The notes below the pieces were generated by a model. That model was not told the origin of the DNA, ran no database searches, and saw only the letters and a list, made by a program, of their open reading frames with translations. From a virus, in the IMG/VR virus record IMGVR_UViG_3300026484_000228, positions 1 to 20,712 of that record: 20,712 nucleotides of DNA; one strand, given 5' to 3'. The position numbers were made by a program, and so were the translations under genes. This document shows, one piece after another, positions 1 through 6,817 of this stretch. Position 1 is the first letter of the stretch; each line of letters starts with the position of its first letter.

Positions 1-594
1 TAAATGTTGTAATTCTTGTCCATTAATTGTATAAACACCTCTTGTTTTATATCCTTCAGGAAGAAGTATTTTGATTCTATCTAAATTTTTTCCCTTATAA
101 TGTGCTACAATTTTTCTTGTATTTTCTAAATTTTGTAATGCGTATTTATCAATAACTTCATCTCCAGAAAAAACAAAATATTTTGAAGCTCTTTGAATAT
201 CATCGATAAATTCTTTTTCTTGTGCTAATTCTTTCAATGTATATCGTGTTGATTTAACTGTCGGTGCAATTCCAACACAATGACGTGACAATTCTTGTAA
301 TGTTGCTCTACTAAAATTCATAATCCTGAATGTATATGTTAGATGCCTTAAAATAGATTTATGTTTAAATTTATTACCTATCCTTTCTATAAATTCTTTA
401 TCTTTTTCACCTGTTATATTATTTTTTATATCACTATCTGATTTACTATGACTTTGCCATGCTTCTCTTCCACCTTCAGCACATACCCATAATGGTGTAT
501 ACCAAAGAACTTCAGATTTTTGTGGATTTAATTCTTCAAAATCGTAATTCCATTGTCTTAATTCTTTTATTTTATTTTTAATTTTTTCGATCAT
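1..594 (-). CDS. thyX: Flavin-dependent thymidylate synthase ThyX (3' end cut by window edge)
   Basis: Makes dTMP from dUMP with FAD, NADPH and methylene-tetrahydrofolate. I translated 198 codons from the ATG at 592-594; the frame is open to base 1, so the C-terminus lies outside. The ThyX signature region is at residues 94-118: FSRATLQELSRH, then VKSTRYTL. The late motif LPEGYKTRGVYT followed by INGQELQHL (residues 178-198) fits the family's C-terminal half. The RHR of the signature reads RHC (104-106), and the loop to the SxRY element is one residue longer than in the usual RHRxxSxxxxSxRY pattern. The ribosome site AGGAG lies inside the end of the upstream dNMP kinase gene, and the genes overlap by 17 bases. 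It sits last in the nucleotide/DNA-modification operon and would supply dTTP beside hydroxymethyl-dCTP. T4 uses the unrelated ThyA-type Td instead. Confidence 0.88.
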   Translation of the reverse strand, partial: MIEKIKNKIKELRQWNYDFEELNPQKSEVLWYTPLWVCAEGGREAWQSHSKSDSDIKNNITGEKDKEFIERIGNKFKHKSILRHLTYTFRIMNFSRATLQELSRHCVGIAPTVKSTRYTLKELAQEKEFIDDIQRASKYFVFSGDEVIDKYALQNLENTRKIVAHYKGKNLDRIKILLPEGYKTRGVYTINGQELQHL

Positions 595-1075
595 TTAAAA
601 CTCCTATTTCAATTAAAATTTTTTTAACTTTATCTTTTAATTTGTTAATATCTTTTTCTGTATTATCTAAAATAATTTCTTTATCAAAATCAATTTTTTC
701 AATAAATTCTTCTTTTATATTTTTATCAATAACATGTATAACAATTACATTATCAACTTCTTTAATTCTCTCATATTCAACTTTAAATCTCAAATCTGTT
801 ATTAAATTAATTTTTGTAACATTCATTTGTTTCTTCACAAAATCAGCCCAAATATAAGGATACCCTTTTTTTATTTCTTCTGAAAACCATATCAAATCTT
901 TTCGATATTTTTCTTTGTTTTTTTCAAAATCATCTAAAGATATACCTTTTATTTTACAAAATATTTCTTTAGGTTTTTTAGCAAAAGAAAATCTATCAAC
1001 TTTTATATATTTTTCAATGACATCTGCAACAGTATCTTTTCCAACTCTTTTTTCACCATATAAAAAAATTGTCAT
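578..1075 (-). CDS. Deoxynucleoside monophosphate kinase (T4 gp1-like)
   Basis: P-loop kinase of 165 residues. The Walker A motif GEKRVGKDT lies at residues 7-15 directly after the first strand and closely resembles the GVKRSGKDT start of T4 gp1 (dNMP kinase, about 240 residues, phosphorylates dTMP, dGMP and hydroxymethyl-dCMP). A later ITDLRF segment, followed by VIVIHVIDK, matches the gp1 layout of a conserved Asp/Arg before a strand. It is clearly shorter than gp1. The start overlaps the stop of the nucleotidyltransferase gene as ATGA, which implies translational coupling. In this operon the expected job is to phosphorylate hydroxymethyl-dCMP made by the gp42 homologue. That substrate is inferred from context, not seen in the sequence. 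Confidence 0.8.
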   Translation of the reverse strand: MTIFLYGEKRVGKDTVADVIEKYIKVDRFSFAKKPKEIFCKIKGISLDDFEKNKEKYRKDLIWFSEEIKKGYPYIWADFVKKQMNVTKINLITDLRFKVEYERIKEVDNVIVIHVIDKNIKEEFIEKIDFDKEIILDNTEKDINKLKDKVKKILIEIGVLNDRKN

Positions 1076-1659
1076 TTTAATTCCTTTAAAACTTTTTTAT
1101 ACTCTTCTGGTGTGTTGAAAAATAAAGTTTTTTCTTTTACAATATTAACATGAAAATTATTTTTAACAGCTAAATCTAAAAATTCTTTTTCTTTTTCTTT
1201 TAATTCTTTAATTATAAAAATTGAATTATCTTGATAACCTTCTTTTTGACCTTTAGTCCAATCTATTAATTTATTTTCTTTAAAAACCAAAGAAACATAT
1301 GGATTTTTTCTTTTTGTTACAGTCAAACAATTATTATCAAATTTTTTATATGTTTCTAAAATATCTTTTATATTTTGTTCATTAAAAAATACGTCACTCC
1401 AACAAATACAAATAGGTTCTTTAATTTTCTTTTTTAATTCAAAAACATCTGCTCCTGATCCATTCCCAAAATCACCTGTTATAGTTTTAGAAAATGTTTT
1501 AATTTTCGGATAATTATTTAAAATATTATCTGTTGTAACTATATAAATATTATCAAAAAATTTTTTAAAAATTTTTTCATTATATTCAAACGTTTCTAAT
1601 ATTTTTGGCTTATAGGAAAATCTTGATGATTTTCCTGCTGCCATAATATATAAATTCAT
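1072..1659 (-). CDS. Nucleotidyltransferase, GT-A fold (MobA/CofC/sugar-nucleotidyltransferase type)
   Basis: A 195-residue protein with the N-terminal nucleotide-binding signature of NTP transferases, MAAGKSSRF followed by KPKIL (residues 6-20; the GxxSRF...KP pattern). A mid-protein CWSD (about residues 95-98) lies where the family has its metal-binding Asp, and GNGSGAD (about 76-82) fits the base/phosphate-binding loop. Enzymes of this fold activate a phosphorylated sugar, alcohol or acid by transferring NMP from an NTP. The true substrate cannot be read from sequence. It starts three bases after the stop of the CofD/YvcK-HAD gene, whose last codons carry its AAAGGA ribosome site, and it overlaps the dNMP kinase. 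Pairing with a CofD-like gene recalls the CofC-CofD pair of F420 synthesis, suggesting that it makes the activated donor. It could equally make an ordinary nucleotide sugar. Confidence 0.72.
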   Translation of the reverse strand: MNLYIMAAGKSSRFSYKPKILETFEYNEKIFKKFFDNIYIVTTDNILNNYPKIKTFSKTITGDFGNGSGADVFELKKKIKEPICICWSDVFFNEQNIKDILETYKKFDNNCLTVTKRKNPYVSLVFKENKLIDWTKGQKEGYQDNSIFIIKELKEKEKEFLDLAVKNNFHVNIVKEKTLFFNTPEEYKKVLKELK

Positions 1660-1662
1660 TGT

Positions 1663-3321
1663 TTATCCTTTTCTTAAAAGATATTTTAAAAATACATTAG
1701 TATCATAAACATTTTTTACATGAAGTGATGGTAATTTTTTAATCATATCTTTATCATTTCCATTTATTTCATCACCAATATAAAACACTTTATTTTTATC
1801 TATATCAATTAATTCAAGCAACTTTTTAAAATTATTATATTTATTATTGTCTTTTTTCATTATATCAATAGTTGAAATACCTGCTTTAATAACTTGTAAA
1901 TCAGGTAGTTTAATTAACAAATATTTATGTAGAACTTCTCTATATTCATAATCTAAAAATCTTAATGAAATAATACAATTATTTCTATTTTCAATTTTTG
2001 AAACATTGAATGATATATCTCTCAAAACATCAAAAATCTCATTTAATTCATTTGTTTTTAATTCAAAATTTTTATAAATAATTTTATTATCTTTATAAAT
2101 AGTACTTCCATAATTTGTCGCATAATAATTACATTTTAATTCTTTAGGAATTTCAGAAAGTTTTTTACCTGTAAAAAGTATTATTTTGTATTTATCATAA
2201 AGTTTATTTATCAAATTATTATTTTCTAATGAAACATCTACATCTTTTATATTTCTAGAAAAAATAGTATCATCAAAATCAAATATCAATGTATTAAAAT
2301 CATCAAAATTAAAATAACTGTCAAAAATTGTAAATGCTAACTCATCAGGATCATGTTTATCTTTATTTTTTATTTTTTCATTGATAACAACAGGAATATC
2401 TAACTTTGAATAAATTTTTGTATGAGATATAATTTTTGAAACATCATAATTTAGACTTTTTAAAATAATTTTAAGTTCTTCTTCTAAAGAATACCCTATC
2501 ATATCTTTATCACGTGTAATATTGACCACAAGATATTTTTCTTTTTCTTTTATTGCTTCTTTAAATCCTTTAGTTTTATATGTTGGTATTAGTGAAGAAA
2601 ATTGTGTTCCTGAACTAAATATTATTAAATCACTTTTTTTAATTACTTTTTTAGCTCTTTCAGACAAAATTGGAATTTTTTCGTTTCCATATTTATCAAT
2701 AAAAAATATGTCAGTAATTCTGTTGTTAGGATTATTCCAATCAACTATTTCAGCTTCATCATATATATTAACTGATTTCTCAGTTTTTGCGCATAAAAAT
2801 AATGATTCATCAGAATTAACAATAACATTTTTAGGTAAATTAAGATATTCTGCCATAATATCAGCCGCTTTTTGTAACGACTTATTATTAATATAAGCAA
2901 GACCACCATATACAATATTAGCAATAGAAAAATCTACATATCTTATTTTATGTGAAAGTTTTTGTTTAAAATACACTTCAACAGCTTGTTTAATTTCATC
3001 AGGAAAATCTGAAACTAATTCTTTTATTTTATATTCAGCATCTTTATAAAACGTGTATCTCTTTGATAAAACATTAAAAATTTTTTCTGATAAATCTGTT
3101 TTAATTTTATCTCTATATAATTCATAATCTAAAAATTGTTGTTTTCTGACATCAGATGGACCGAGTATTTCACCATTAAAAACTTTTCTAACAATACCAG
3201 TAGAAAGACCATTATCATACGCATTTACTAAAGTATACATATTATTAATATCTAAATATTTAGAAAGTCCTTTTTTTAATTGTTTACTTCCTGTTCCTCC
3301 TGAAATTATTAACACTTTCAT
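1663..3321 (-). CDS. CofD/YvcK-like transferase domain fused to a HAD phosphatase domain
   Basis: A 552-residue two-domain fusion. Residues 1-300 resemble CofD/YvcK: GGTG at 8-11, AYDNGLSTGIVRK at 34-46 (YvcK has DDGGSSGrLR), LGPSDVRK at 53-60 (YvcK PPGDiR), SIANIVYGGL at 132-141, SDLIIFSSGTQFSSLIP at 230-246 (YvcK GPGSLYTSiiP) and NITRD at 267-271. Residues 343-545 form a HAD hydrolase: DFDDT 348-352, ILFTG 381-385, GDEINGND 516-523. CofD transfers a phospho-acid from a nucleotide-activated donor; YvcK binds UDP-sugars; HAD domains of this type remove phosphate. The acceptor here is unknown. I start at the ATG (3319-3321), not the TTG one codon earlier, because AAAGGA is then at normal spacing. 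It lies between a UDG-fold gene and a nucleotidyltransferase in the glucosyl-hydroxymethylcytosine operon. Confidence 0.78.
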   Translation of the reverse strand: MKVLIISGGTGSKQLKKGLSKYLDINNMYTLVNAYDNGLSTGIVRKVFNGEILGPSDVRKQQFLDYELYRDKIKTDLSEKIFNVLSKRYTFYKDAEYKIKELVSDFPDEIKQAVEVYFKQKLSHKIRYVDFSIANIVYGGLAYINNKSLQKAADIMAEYLNLPKNVIVNSDESLFLCAKTEKSVNIYDEAEIVDWNNPNNRITDIFFIDKYGNEKIPILSERAKKVIKKSDLIIFSSGTQFSSLIPTYKTKGFKEAIKEKEKYLVVNITRDKDMIGYSLEEELKIILKSLNYDVSKIISHTKIYSKLDIPVVINEKIKNKDKHDPDELAFTIFDSYFNFDDFNTLIFDFDDTIFSRNIKDVDVSLENNNLINKLYDKYKIILFTGKKLSEIPKELKCNYYATNYGSTIYKDNKIIYKNFELKTNELNEIFDVLRDISFNVSKIENRNNCIISLRFLDYEYREVLHKYLLIKLPDLQVIKAGISTIDIMKKDNNKYNNFKKLLELIDIDKNKVFYIGDEINGNDKDMIKKLPSLHVKNVYDTNVFLKYLLRKG

Positions 3322-3377
3322 CAATTTTCCTTTATTTTAAATATTCATTTAAAATTATATTATATTTTTTAAAAATG

Positions 3378-3917
3378 CTAACTTAAAATTTTTAAAAGTT
3401 GTTTTTTGAAAATTTCTTTTTTATTAAATCTTCTTACATACGATGGATGATAAACTTTAAAAGAATTAAATTTTTCAAAAACATCATTGTATTCTTTATA
3501 ATTTCCTAAAAATACAAACCTATCAAAATCATATTCATTTTTTAGAAAATTCAATTCATCTAAAAGAATATTAGTCCATTCTTTTAATGATAAATTAGAT
3601 TCATCTTTTATTAAATTAGTAAAATAAGGAAATAATTTTATTTCTTTTAAAACATCTAAAAGTGTTTTTGATGAAGGACCAAATAACCAAGCAGATTCAC
3701 ATTTATATAAATGTTTAAATTTTGTTCCAGGTTTGTAACCTATAAAAACAATTTTTGAAAATAAATTTCCTCTAGGAGGAGTATAGAATTTTTTAAAATT
3801 ATTAAAATACTTTTGATGTTTCTTTAATCCAAAAATTCCTGGATATTCTATATCATCTATATTTGGTTTTATTTCTTTAATTTTTAAAATATTTTTACAG
3901 ATACTATCCCAATTCAT
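3378..3917 (-). CDS. Uracil-DNA-glycosylase-superfamily protein with altered motif 1
   Basis: A 179-residue protein with the order of elements of family 4/5-type UDGs. Motif 1 is VFIGYKPG (about 57-64). Next come AWLFGPSSKTLLDVL (matching the family's FxGxxGxLLdxxL) and YFTNLIK (family yiTNlvk). The sequence FVFLGN leads to the motif 2 strand, and VYHPSYVRR is motif 2 (family HPsxxlR). Family 4 enzymes carry a catalytic acid in motif 1 (GExPG), and MUG/SMUG types an Asn; this protein has Tyr-Lys there. Plain uracil excision is therefore doubtful, and action on or binding of a modified base is possible (inference). No Cys cluster for the 4Fe-4S site of family 4 is visible. It overlaps the glucosyltransferase gene by ATGA and precedes the CofD/YvcK-HAD gene by about 55 bases. 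Confidence 0.7.
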   Translation of the reverse strand: MNWDSICKNILKIKEIKPNIDDIEYPGIFGLKKHQKYFNNFKKFYTPPRGNLFSKIVFIGYKPGTKFKHLYKCESAWLFGPSSKTLLDVLKEIKLFPYFTNLIKDESNLSLKEWTNILLDELNFLKNEYDFDRFVFLGNYKEYNDVFEKFNSFKVYHPSYVRRFNKKEIFKKQLLKILS

Positions 3918-5005
3918 ATTCTTTCTTTTATTATTTGATATAATTCTTTTGCATATTCATCAACATTAATTTTAGTATTCTCATATTGTAAATCACAAAT
4001 TTTTTTACATTTCTCTTCATCATTTTTCAACATTTTCATTCTTTTTTCAATATCATCTTTACTTTTAACATATAACAATTTTCTCAAAGTTTCATCTGTA
4101 TAAATTTTCATTTGTGGATCTAATTCTTTATCAACAAATGTTATGTTGTTTGCTAAAATTGACTCATATACTCTTTGATTTATATTATTACCATTATATT
4201 TTTTATCACCTATGATTACTGTCGCTTTAAATTCATTCATCTTGTTTAAAAATTCTGAATATTCAACTGGTTTTCCAAATAGTGGTGGTCTACCATGTAT
4301 TTCTTCTTTGTATTTTTTAAATTTTTCTAATTTTATAGGACCAAAAACTTCAACAATTAAATCATTATATCCAAATAAAAACTGAAGAATTTTTTCTTCT
4401 CTTTTTCCACCTCTTAATGTTCCACCATATCCTAAGTCTTTTATTTTTTTAGACCAATCCCAAGGAAGTCTTTCATTTAATAAAGGAAATTTATAAAAAG
4501 GAAAATGGACATATTCTTTAACTTTCACTTCTTTTTCAATTTGTTTTCTAAAAGGATTAATATTATAAGGTTGATGAATATAAATAATTTCTTTGTCTAT
4601 ATAAATATCCTCTTTTTTATATTTTTTACTCCATGGTTTCTTTTCAATCGATTTCCAAATTTGTTTCAAATGTAATTCAGGGTCACAATACATATAAAAT
4701 ATAGGTCCATTAAATTTATTAATCATAATATAATTCATTATTTGAGCTTTATCTTCAGCACCTCCAAAAAAGTTAACATTACCATTAATAACTACAAGTG
4801 CATCAAAATTATCTAAATTATTGTCTTCTAAAATATTGTGTCCTATTGCAAAATCAATTTTTGGATCTTTTTTTAAAATTTTAGTAAAATAATGAACTTC
4901 AAAATTTTTAGACAAAAGCTTCATAATTGATAGTGCTTCTCCTGAACCGCCTGATGTTCCTTTATTTACAATTCTAGCTCCTAATTTTAAAACAGCTATT
5001 TTCAT
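3914..5005 (-). CDS. bgt: DNA beta-glucosyltransferase (T4 BGT-like)
   Basis: Transfers glucose from UDP-glucose to 5-hydroxymethylcytosine in DNA. At 363 residues it is close to T4 BGT (351) and aligns throughout: N-terminal MKIAVLKLGARIVN; VVINGNVNFFGG at 71-82 (T4 VVNSSINFFGG); Asp108 in YCDPEL, matching the T4 catalytic base Asp100; GGTLRGGKREEKI at 194-206 with Arg198 and Arg202, matching T4 Arg191 and Arg195 at the UDP phosphates; IIGDKKYNGN at 264-273 (T4 IIGDKNYNDN); and Glu281 in VYESI, matching T4 Glu272 at the ribose. All key residues are kept, so it is probably active. It overlaps the membrane-protein gene before it and the UDG-fold gene after it, each by ATGA. With the gp42 homologue it predicts glucosylated hydroxymethylcytosine DNA, protecting against host nucleases. 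Confidence 0.92.
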   Translation of the reverse strand: MKIAVLKLGARIVNKGTSGGSGEALSIMKLLSKNFEVHYFTKILKKDPKIDFAIGHNILEDNNLDNFDALVVINGNVNFFGGAEDKAQIMNYIMINKFNGPIFYMYCDPELHLKQIWKSIEKKPWSKKYKKEDIYIDKEIIYIHQPYNINPFRKQIEKEVKVKEYVHFPFYKFPLLNERLPWDWSKKIKDLGYGGTLRGGKREEKILQFLFGYNDLIVEVFGPIKLEKFKKYKEEIHGRPPLFGKPVEYSEFLNKMNEFKATVIIGDKKYNGNNINQRVYESILANNITFVDKELDPQMKIYTDETLRKLLYVKSKDDIEKRMKMLKNDEEKCKKICDLQYENTKINVDEYAKELYQIIKERI

Positions 5006-5409
5006 TTGTTTTCCTTAAATTCTTTTAATTCTTTTAGTTTTTTATCAAGTTCTAAATTAATTATTTTTAAAGATTTATCTAAAATTGGTGATAATTTTTC
5101 ATCTATTTTAATCTTTTTACCAACATTGTATCCTAAATAAGAATAAAACAAATATTTTCTAGGACTTAAAACAATAAGTAAAAGACCAATAATAGTCAAT
5201 ATAACACTCACTTTTATATATTTTTTGAGATTTGATTTTATATCTTTTATTCTTTTTATTTCTTCTTCTTTTTTCAAGCAACATTCATCTAAAACCAATT
5301 CATAATAAAAAGATAAAATAGATAATACAAGTAGTCCACCAAAAAACAAAACATTTTCCAATTTTCCTATCATATCATAAAGATAAAGATAAACAAAAAT
5401 TTTTTCCAT
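5002..5409 (-). CDS. Small two-helix membrane protein, function unknown
   Basis: 135 residues with two clear hydrophobic segments: about 19-38 (ENVLFFGGLLVLSILSFYYE) and about 68-82 (VSVILTIIGLLLIVL). A charged Lys/Glu-rich linker lies between them and a Lys/Glu-rich tail follows. The segment after the second helix, SPRKYLFYSYLGYNVGKKI, resembles the short conserved patch (Pxkkxxy...a..G) of small membrane proteins found in many tailed phages, but I cannot name a family. A topology with both termini on the same side is inferred. It has a good GGAAG ribosome site and overlaps the glucosyltransferase start by ATGA, so it is co-translated with the DNA-modification genes. Possible roles are superinfection exclusion or a membrane link; nothing in the sequence decides. 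Confidence 0.75.
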   Translation of the reverse strand: MEKIFVYLYLYDMIGKLENVLFFGGLLVLSILSFYYELVLDECCLKKEEEIKRIKDIKSNLKKYIKVSVILTIIGLLLIVLSPRKYLFYSYLGYNVGKKIKIDEKLSPILDKSLKIINLELDKKLKELKEFKENK

Positions 5410-5454
5410 CTTAACTTCCTTTTCATGTTTTGTATAACCACCACATCATATTTA

Positions 5455-6222
5455 TTAAAAAACGTAAATATATTCATTTTCATTTATAAATCTTTCAATG
5501 TATTTGAAATGTCTTTCATAAACATGTAAAGAGCTCGCTGTCCAGATAATAGGTCCTTTTTTTAATTCCGGGTATGTCTTTTTTAGTTCATCAAAAACTT
5601 TATTTTGGACATACAAATCCCAATAAAAATCGGAAGAATACCCAAACACAATATCATTACTGCGCATTACATAATGACTAATTAACACATTATCTCTAAT
5701 AAAAAATTGATTATACATTGTGCAAATAAAATCTGACATACCATTTTTATTGTATTCATAATGCATAGAAGGTCTATTGTAAATCATAATAGCTCTTCTA
5801 CTATCCGGATTTCGTTTTAATTCTCTTATACAATTTTTGTATTGATCAAAATTTTCTTTACTAAAAATAACCCAACCATAATTAGAATTTATAAAACCAT
5901 CTTTATCTGCAACTTGCTGCCAAATTAACGGAACTTTTCCTGGAATATCATAAACATTTAATGATTGACTTTCATACCATTGTATTTCTCTTTGTGCATA
6001 ATCTAAATTTGTCTCTCTAAGAATATACGGTTCATCAACTATAAATGTTGCTCCAATAATTTCAATTAATTTTTGTCCTGTCTTATCAATAACAAATTCT
6101 TTATTTTTATATTTTTGAATTATTTCATTTCTTATATCTTTTATTTTTTTATAAAAATTAGTTTTATCTGTCCAATTTGACATTCTTTCATTTATTTCTT
6201 TGTTTATATCTATTACACACAT
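5455..6222 (-). CDS. Deoxycytidylate 5-hydroxymethyltransferase (T4 gp42-like)
   Basis: Converts dCMP to 5-hydroxymethyl-dCMP with methylene-tetrahydrofolate. At 255 residues it aligns closely with T4 gp42 (246): FVIDKTGQK at 43-51, IEIIGATFIVDEP at 53-65, PLIWQQVADKDG at 98-109, NSNYGW at 112-117, NPDSRRAIMIYNRPSMHYEY at 138-157, catalytic Cys167 in GMSDFICT, MRSNDIVFGY at 186-195, and SLHVYERHF at 231-239. Asp198 (SSDFYW) sits where thymidylate synthases carry the dUMP-reading Asn and gp42 carries Asp179, which favours dCMP rather than dUMP. It is about 13 residues longer than gp42 at the N-terminus. AAAGGA precedes the start at good spacing and spans the stop of the MazG-like gene. With the glucosyltransferase gene downstream it defines a glucosyl-hydroxymethylcytosine pathway. 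Confidence 0.93.
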   Translation of the reverse strand: MCVIDINKEINERMSNWTDKTNFYKKIKDIRNEIIQKYKNKEFVIDKTGQKLIEIIGATFIVDEPYILRETNLDYAQREIQWYESQSLNVYDIPGKVPLIWQQVADKDGFINSNYGWVIFSKENFDQYKNCIRELKRNPDSRRAIMIYNRPSMHYEYNKNGMSDFICTMYNQFFIRDNVLISHYVMRSNDIVFGYSSDFYWDLYVQNKVFDELKKTYPELKKGPIIWTASSLHVYERHFKYIERFINENEYIYVF

Positions 6223-6225
6223 TTT

Positions 6226-6729
6226 TCATCCTTTATATTTTTTAATAATATCTTTATATCTCGGATCAGTTTCTTTTACAAAATTACCTTCAGGAGTTAA
6301 AAAACCTTTCCTATCTTTTATTTCATTATAAGCAACTTCTAATGCATAATCAGAATCTATTCCTAAATATCTAGAATATCCTACTAAATAAATATATGAT
6401 TTTTTAATTAAATCTAATGCTGATTTTGTATCTTCTTTAATAATCATATCACCAATATTGCAAATAGTTTCTGTCAACAAATCTAAGTCATAAAATTCAT
6501 TAGATTTTTCAAATTCAATTCCACCTAACATTTCACTCAAATTAATCAAAACAACTTGAACATCACCTATAGCGTCCACTAATTTATCATTATCTTTTAA
6601 TCTTTTAGCTTCAAATATTTCACTAAATTCGCTCATTAATTTTGCAAATTGAGTCAATGGTTTACCGTTATCAATAATTCCTCTATCTTTACTCCATTGT
6701 ATAACTTTTTGCTTAAGTTCTTTTTTCAC
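6226..6729 (-). CDS. MazG-like all-alpha nucleotide pyrophosphohydrolase (candidate dCTPase), GTG start
   Basis: Predicted to hydrolyse a (d)NTP to (d)NMP plus pyrophosphate. The 167-residue mature frame has the paired acidic motifs of the MazG/all-alpha NTP-PPase fold: EFSEIFEA near residue 33 (ExxE) and DAIGDVQVVLI near residue 51 (xxxD helix). A helix-rich C-terminal half ends in KGFLTPEGNF with DPRYKDI. I chose the GTG at 6727-6729 because AAGGAG lies six bases upstream (6735-6740); an upstream in-frame ATG would add about 45 hydrophobic residues overlapping the nuclease gene and has no such site. Lying just before the dCMP hydroxymethylase, it may do the job of T4 gp56 (dCTP/dUTPase), supplying dCMP and keeping plain dCTP out of DNA. 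It has its own promoter. Confidence 0.75.
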   Translation of the reverse strand: MKKELKQKVIQWSKDRGIIDNGKPLTQFAKLMSEFSEIFEAKRLKDNDKLVDAIGDVQVVLINLSEMLGGIEFEKSNEFYDLDLLTETICNIGDMIIKEDTKSALDLIKKSYIYLVGYSRYLGIDSDYALEVAYNEIKDRKGFLTPEGNFVKETDPRYKDIIKKYKG

Positions 6730-6763
6730 GTTATCTCCTTTATCAAAATATTTTTCATAAATA

Positions 6764-6791
6764 ATTATATTAAATTTCACAAATTTGTAAA
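6764..6791 (-). promoter_or_regulatory. Promoter for the MazG-like gene and the DNA-modification operon
   Basis: On the minus strand TTTACA (6786-6791), a 16-base spacer and TATAAT (6764-6769) match the sigma-70 consensus and the other promoters here (TTTACT/A-17-TATAAT). It lies between the nuclease stop at 6818 and the GTG start at 6729, giving a leader of about 30 bases. It would drive the run from the MazG-like gene to ThyX. Confidence 0.65.
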
Positions 6792-6817
6792 TCAAAATAG
6801 ACAAAAATATTTTTTGT

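Noticed and set aside
4460-4482. A fourth copy of the AAGGAAGTCTTT motif
   Set aside because: It lies in the glucosyltransferase gene, encodes expected residues and has no outer stem; a chance match.
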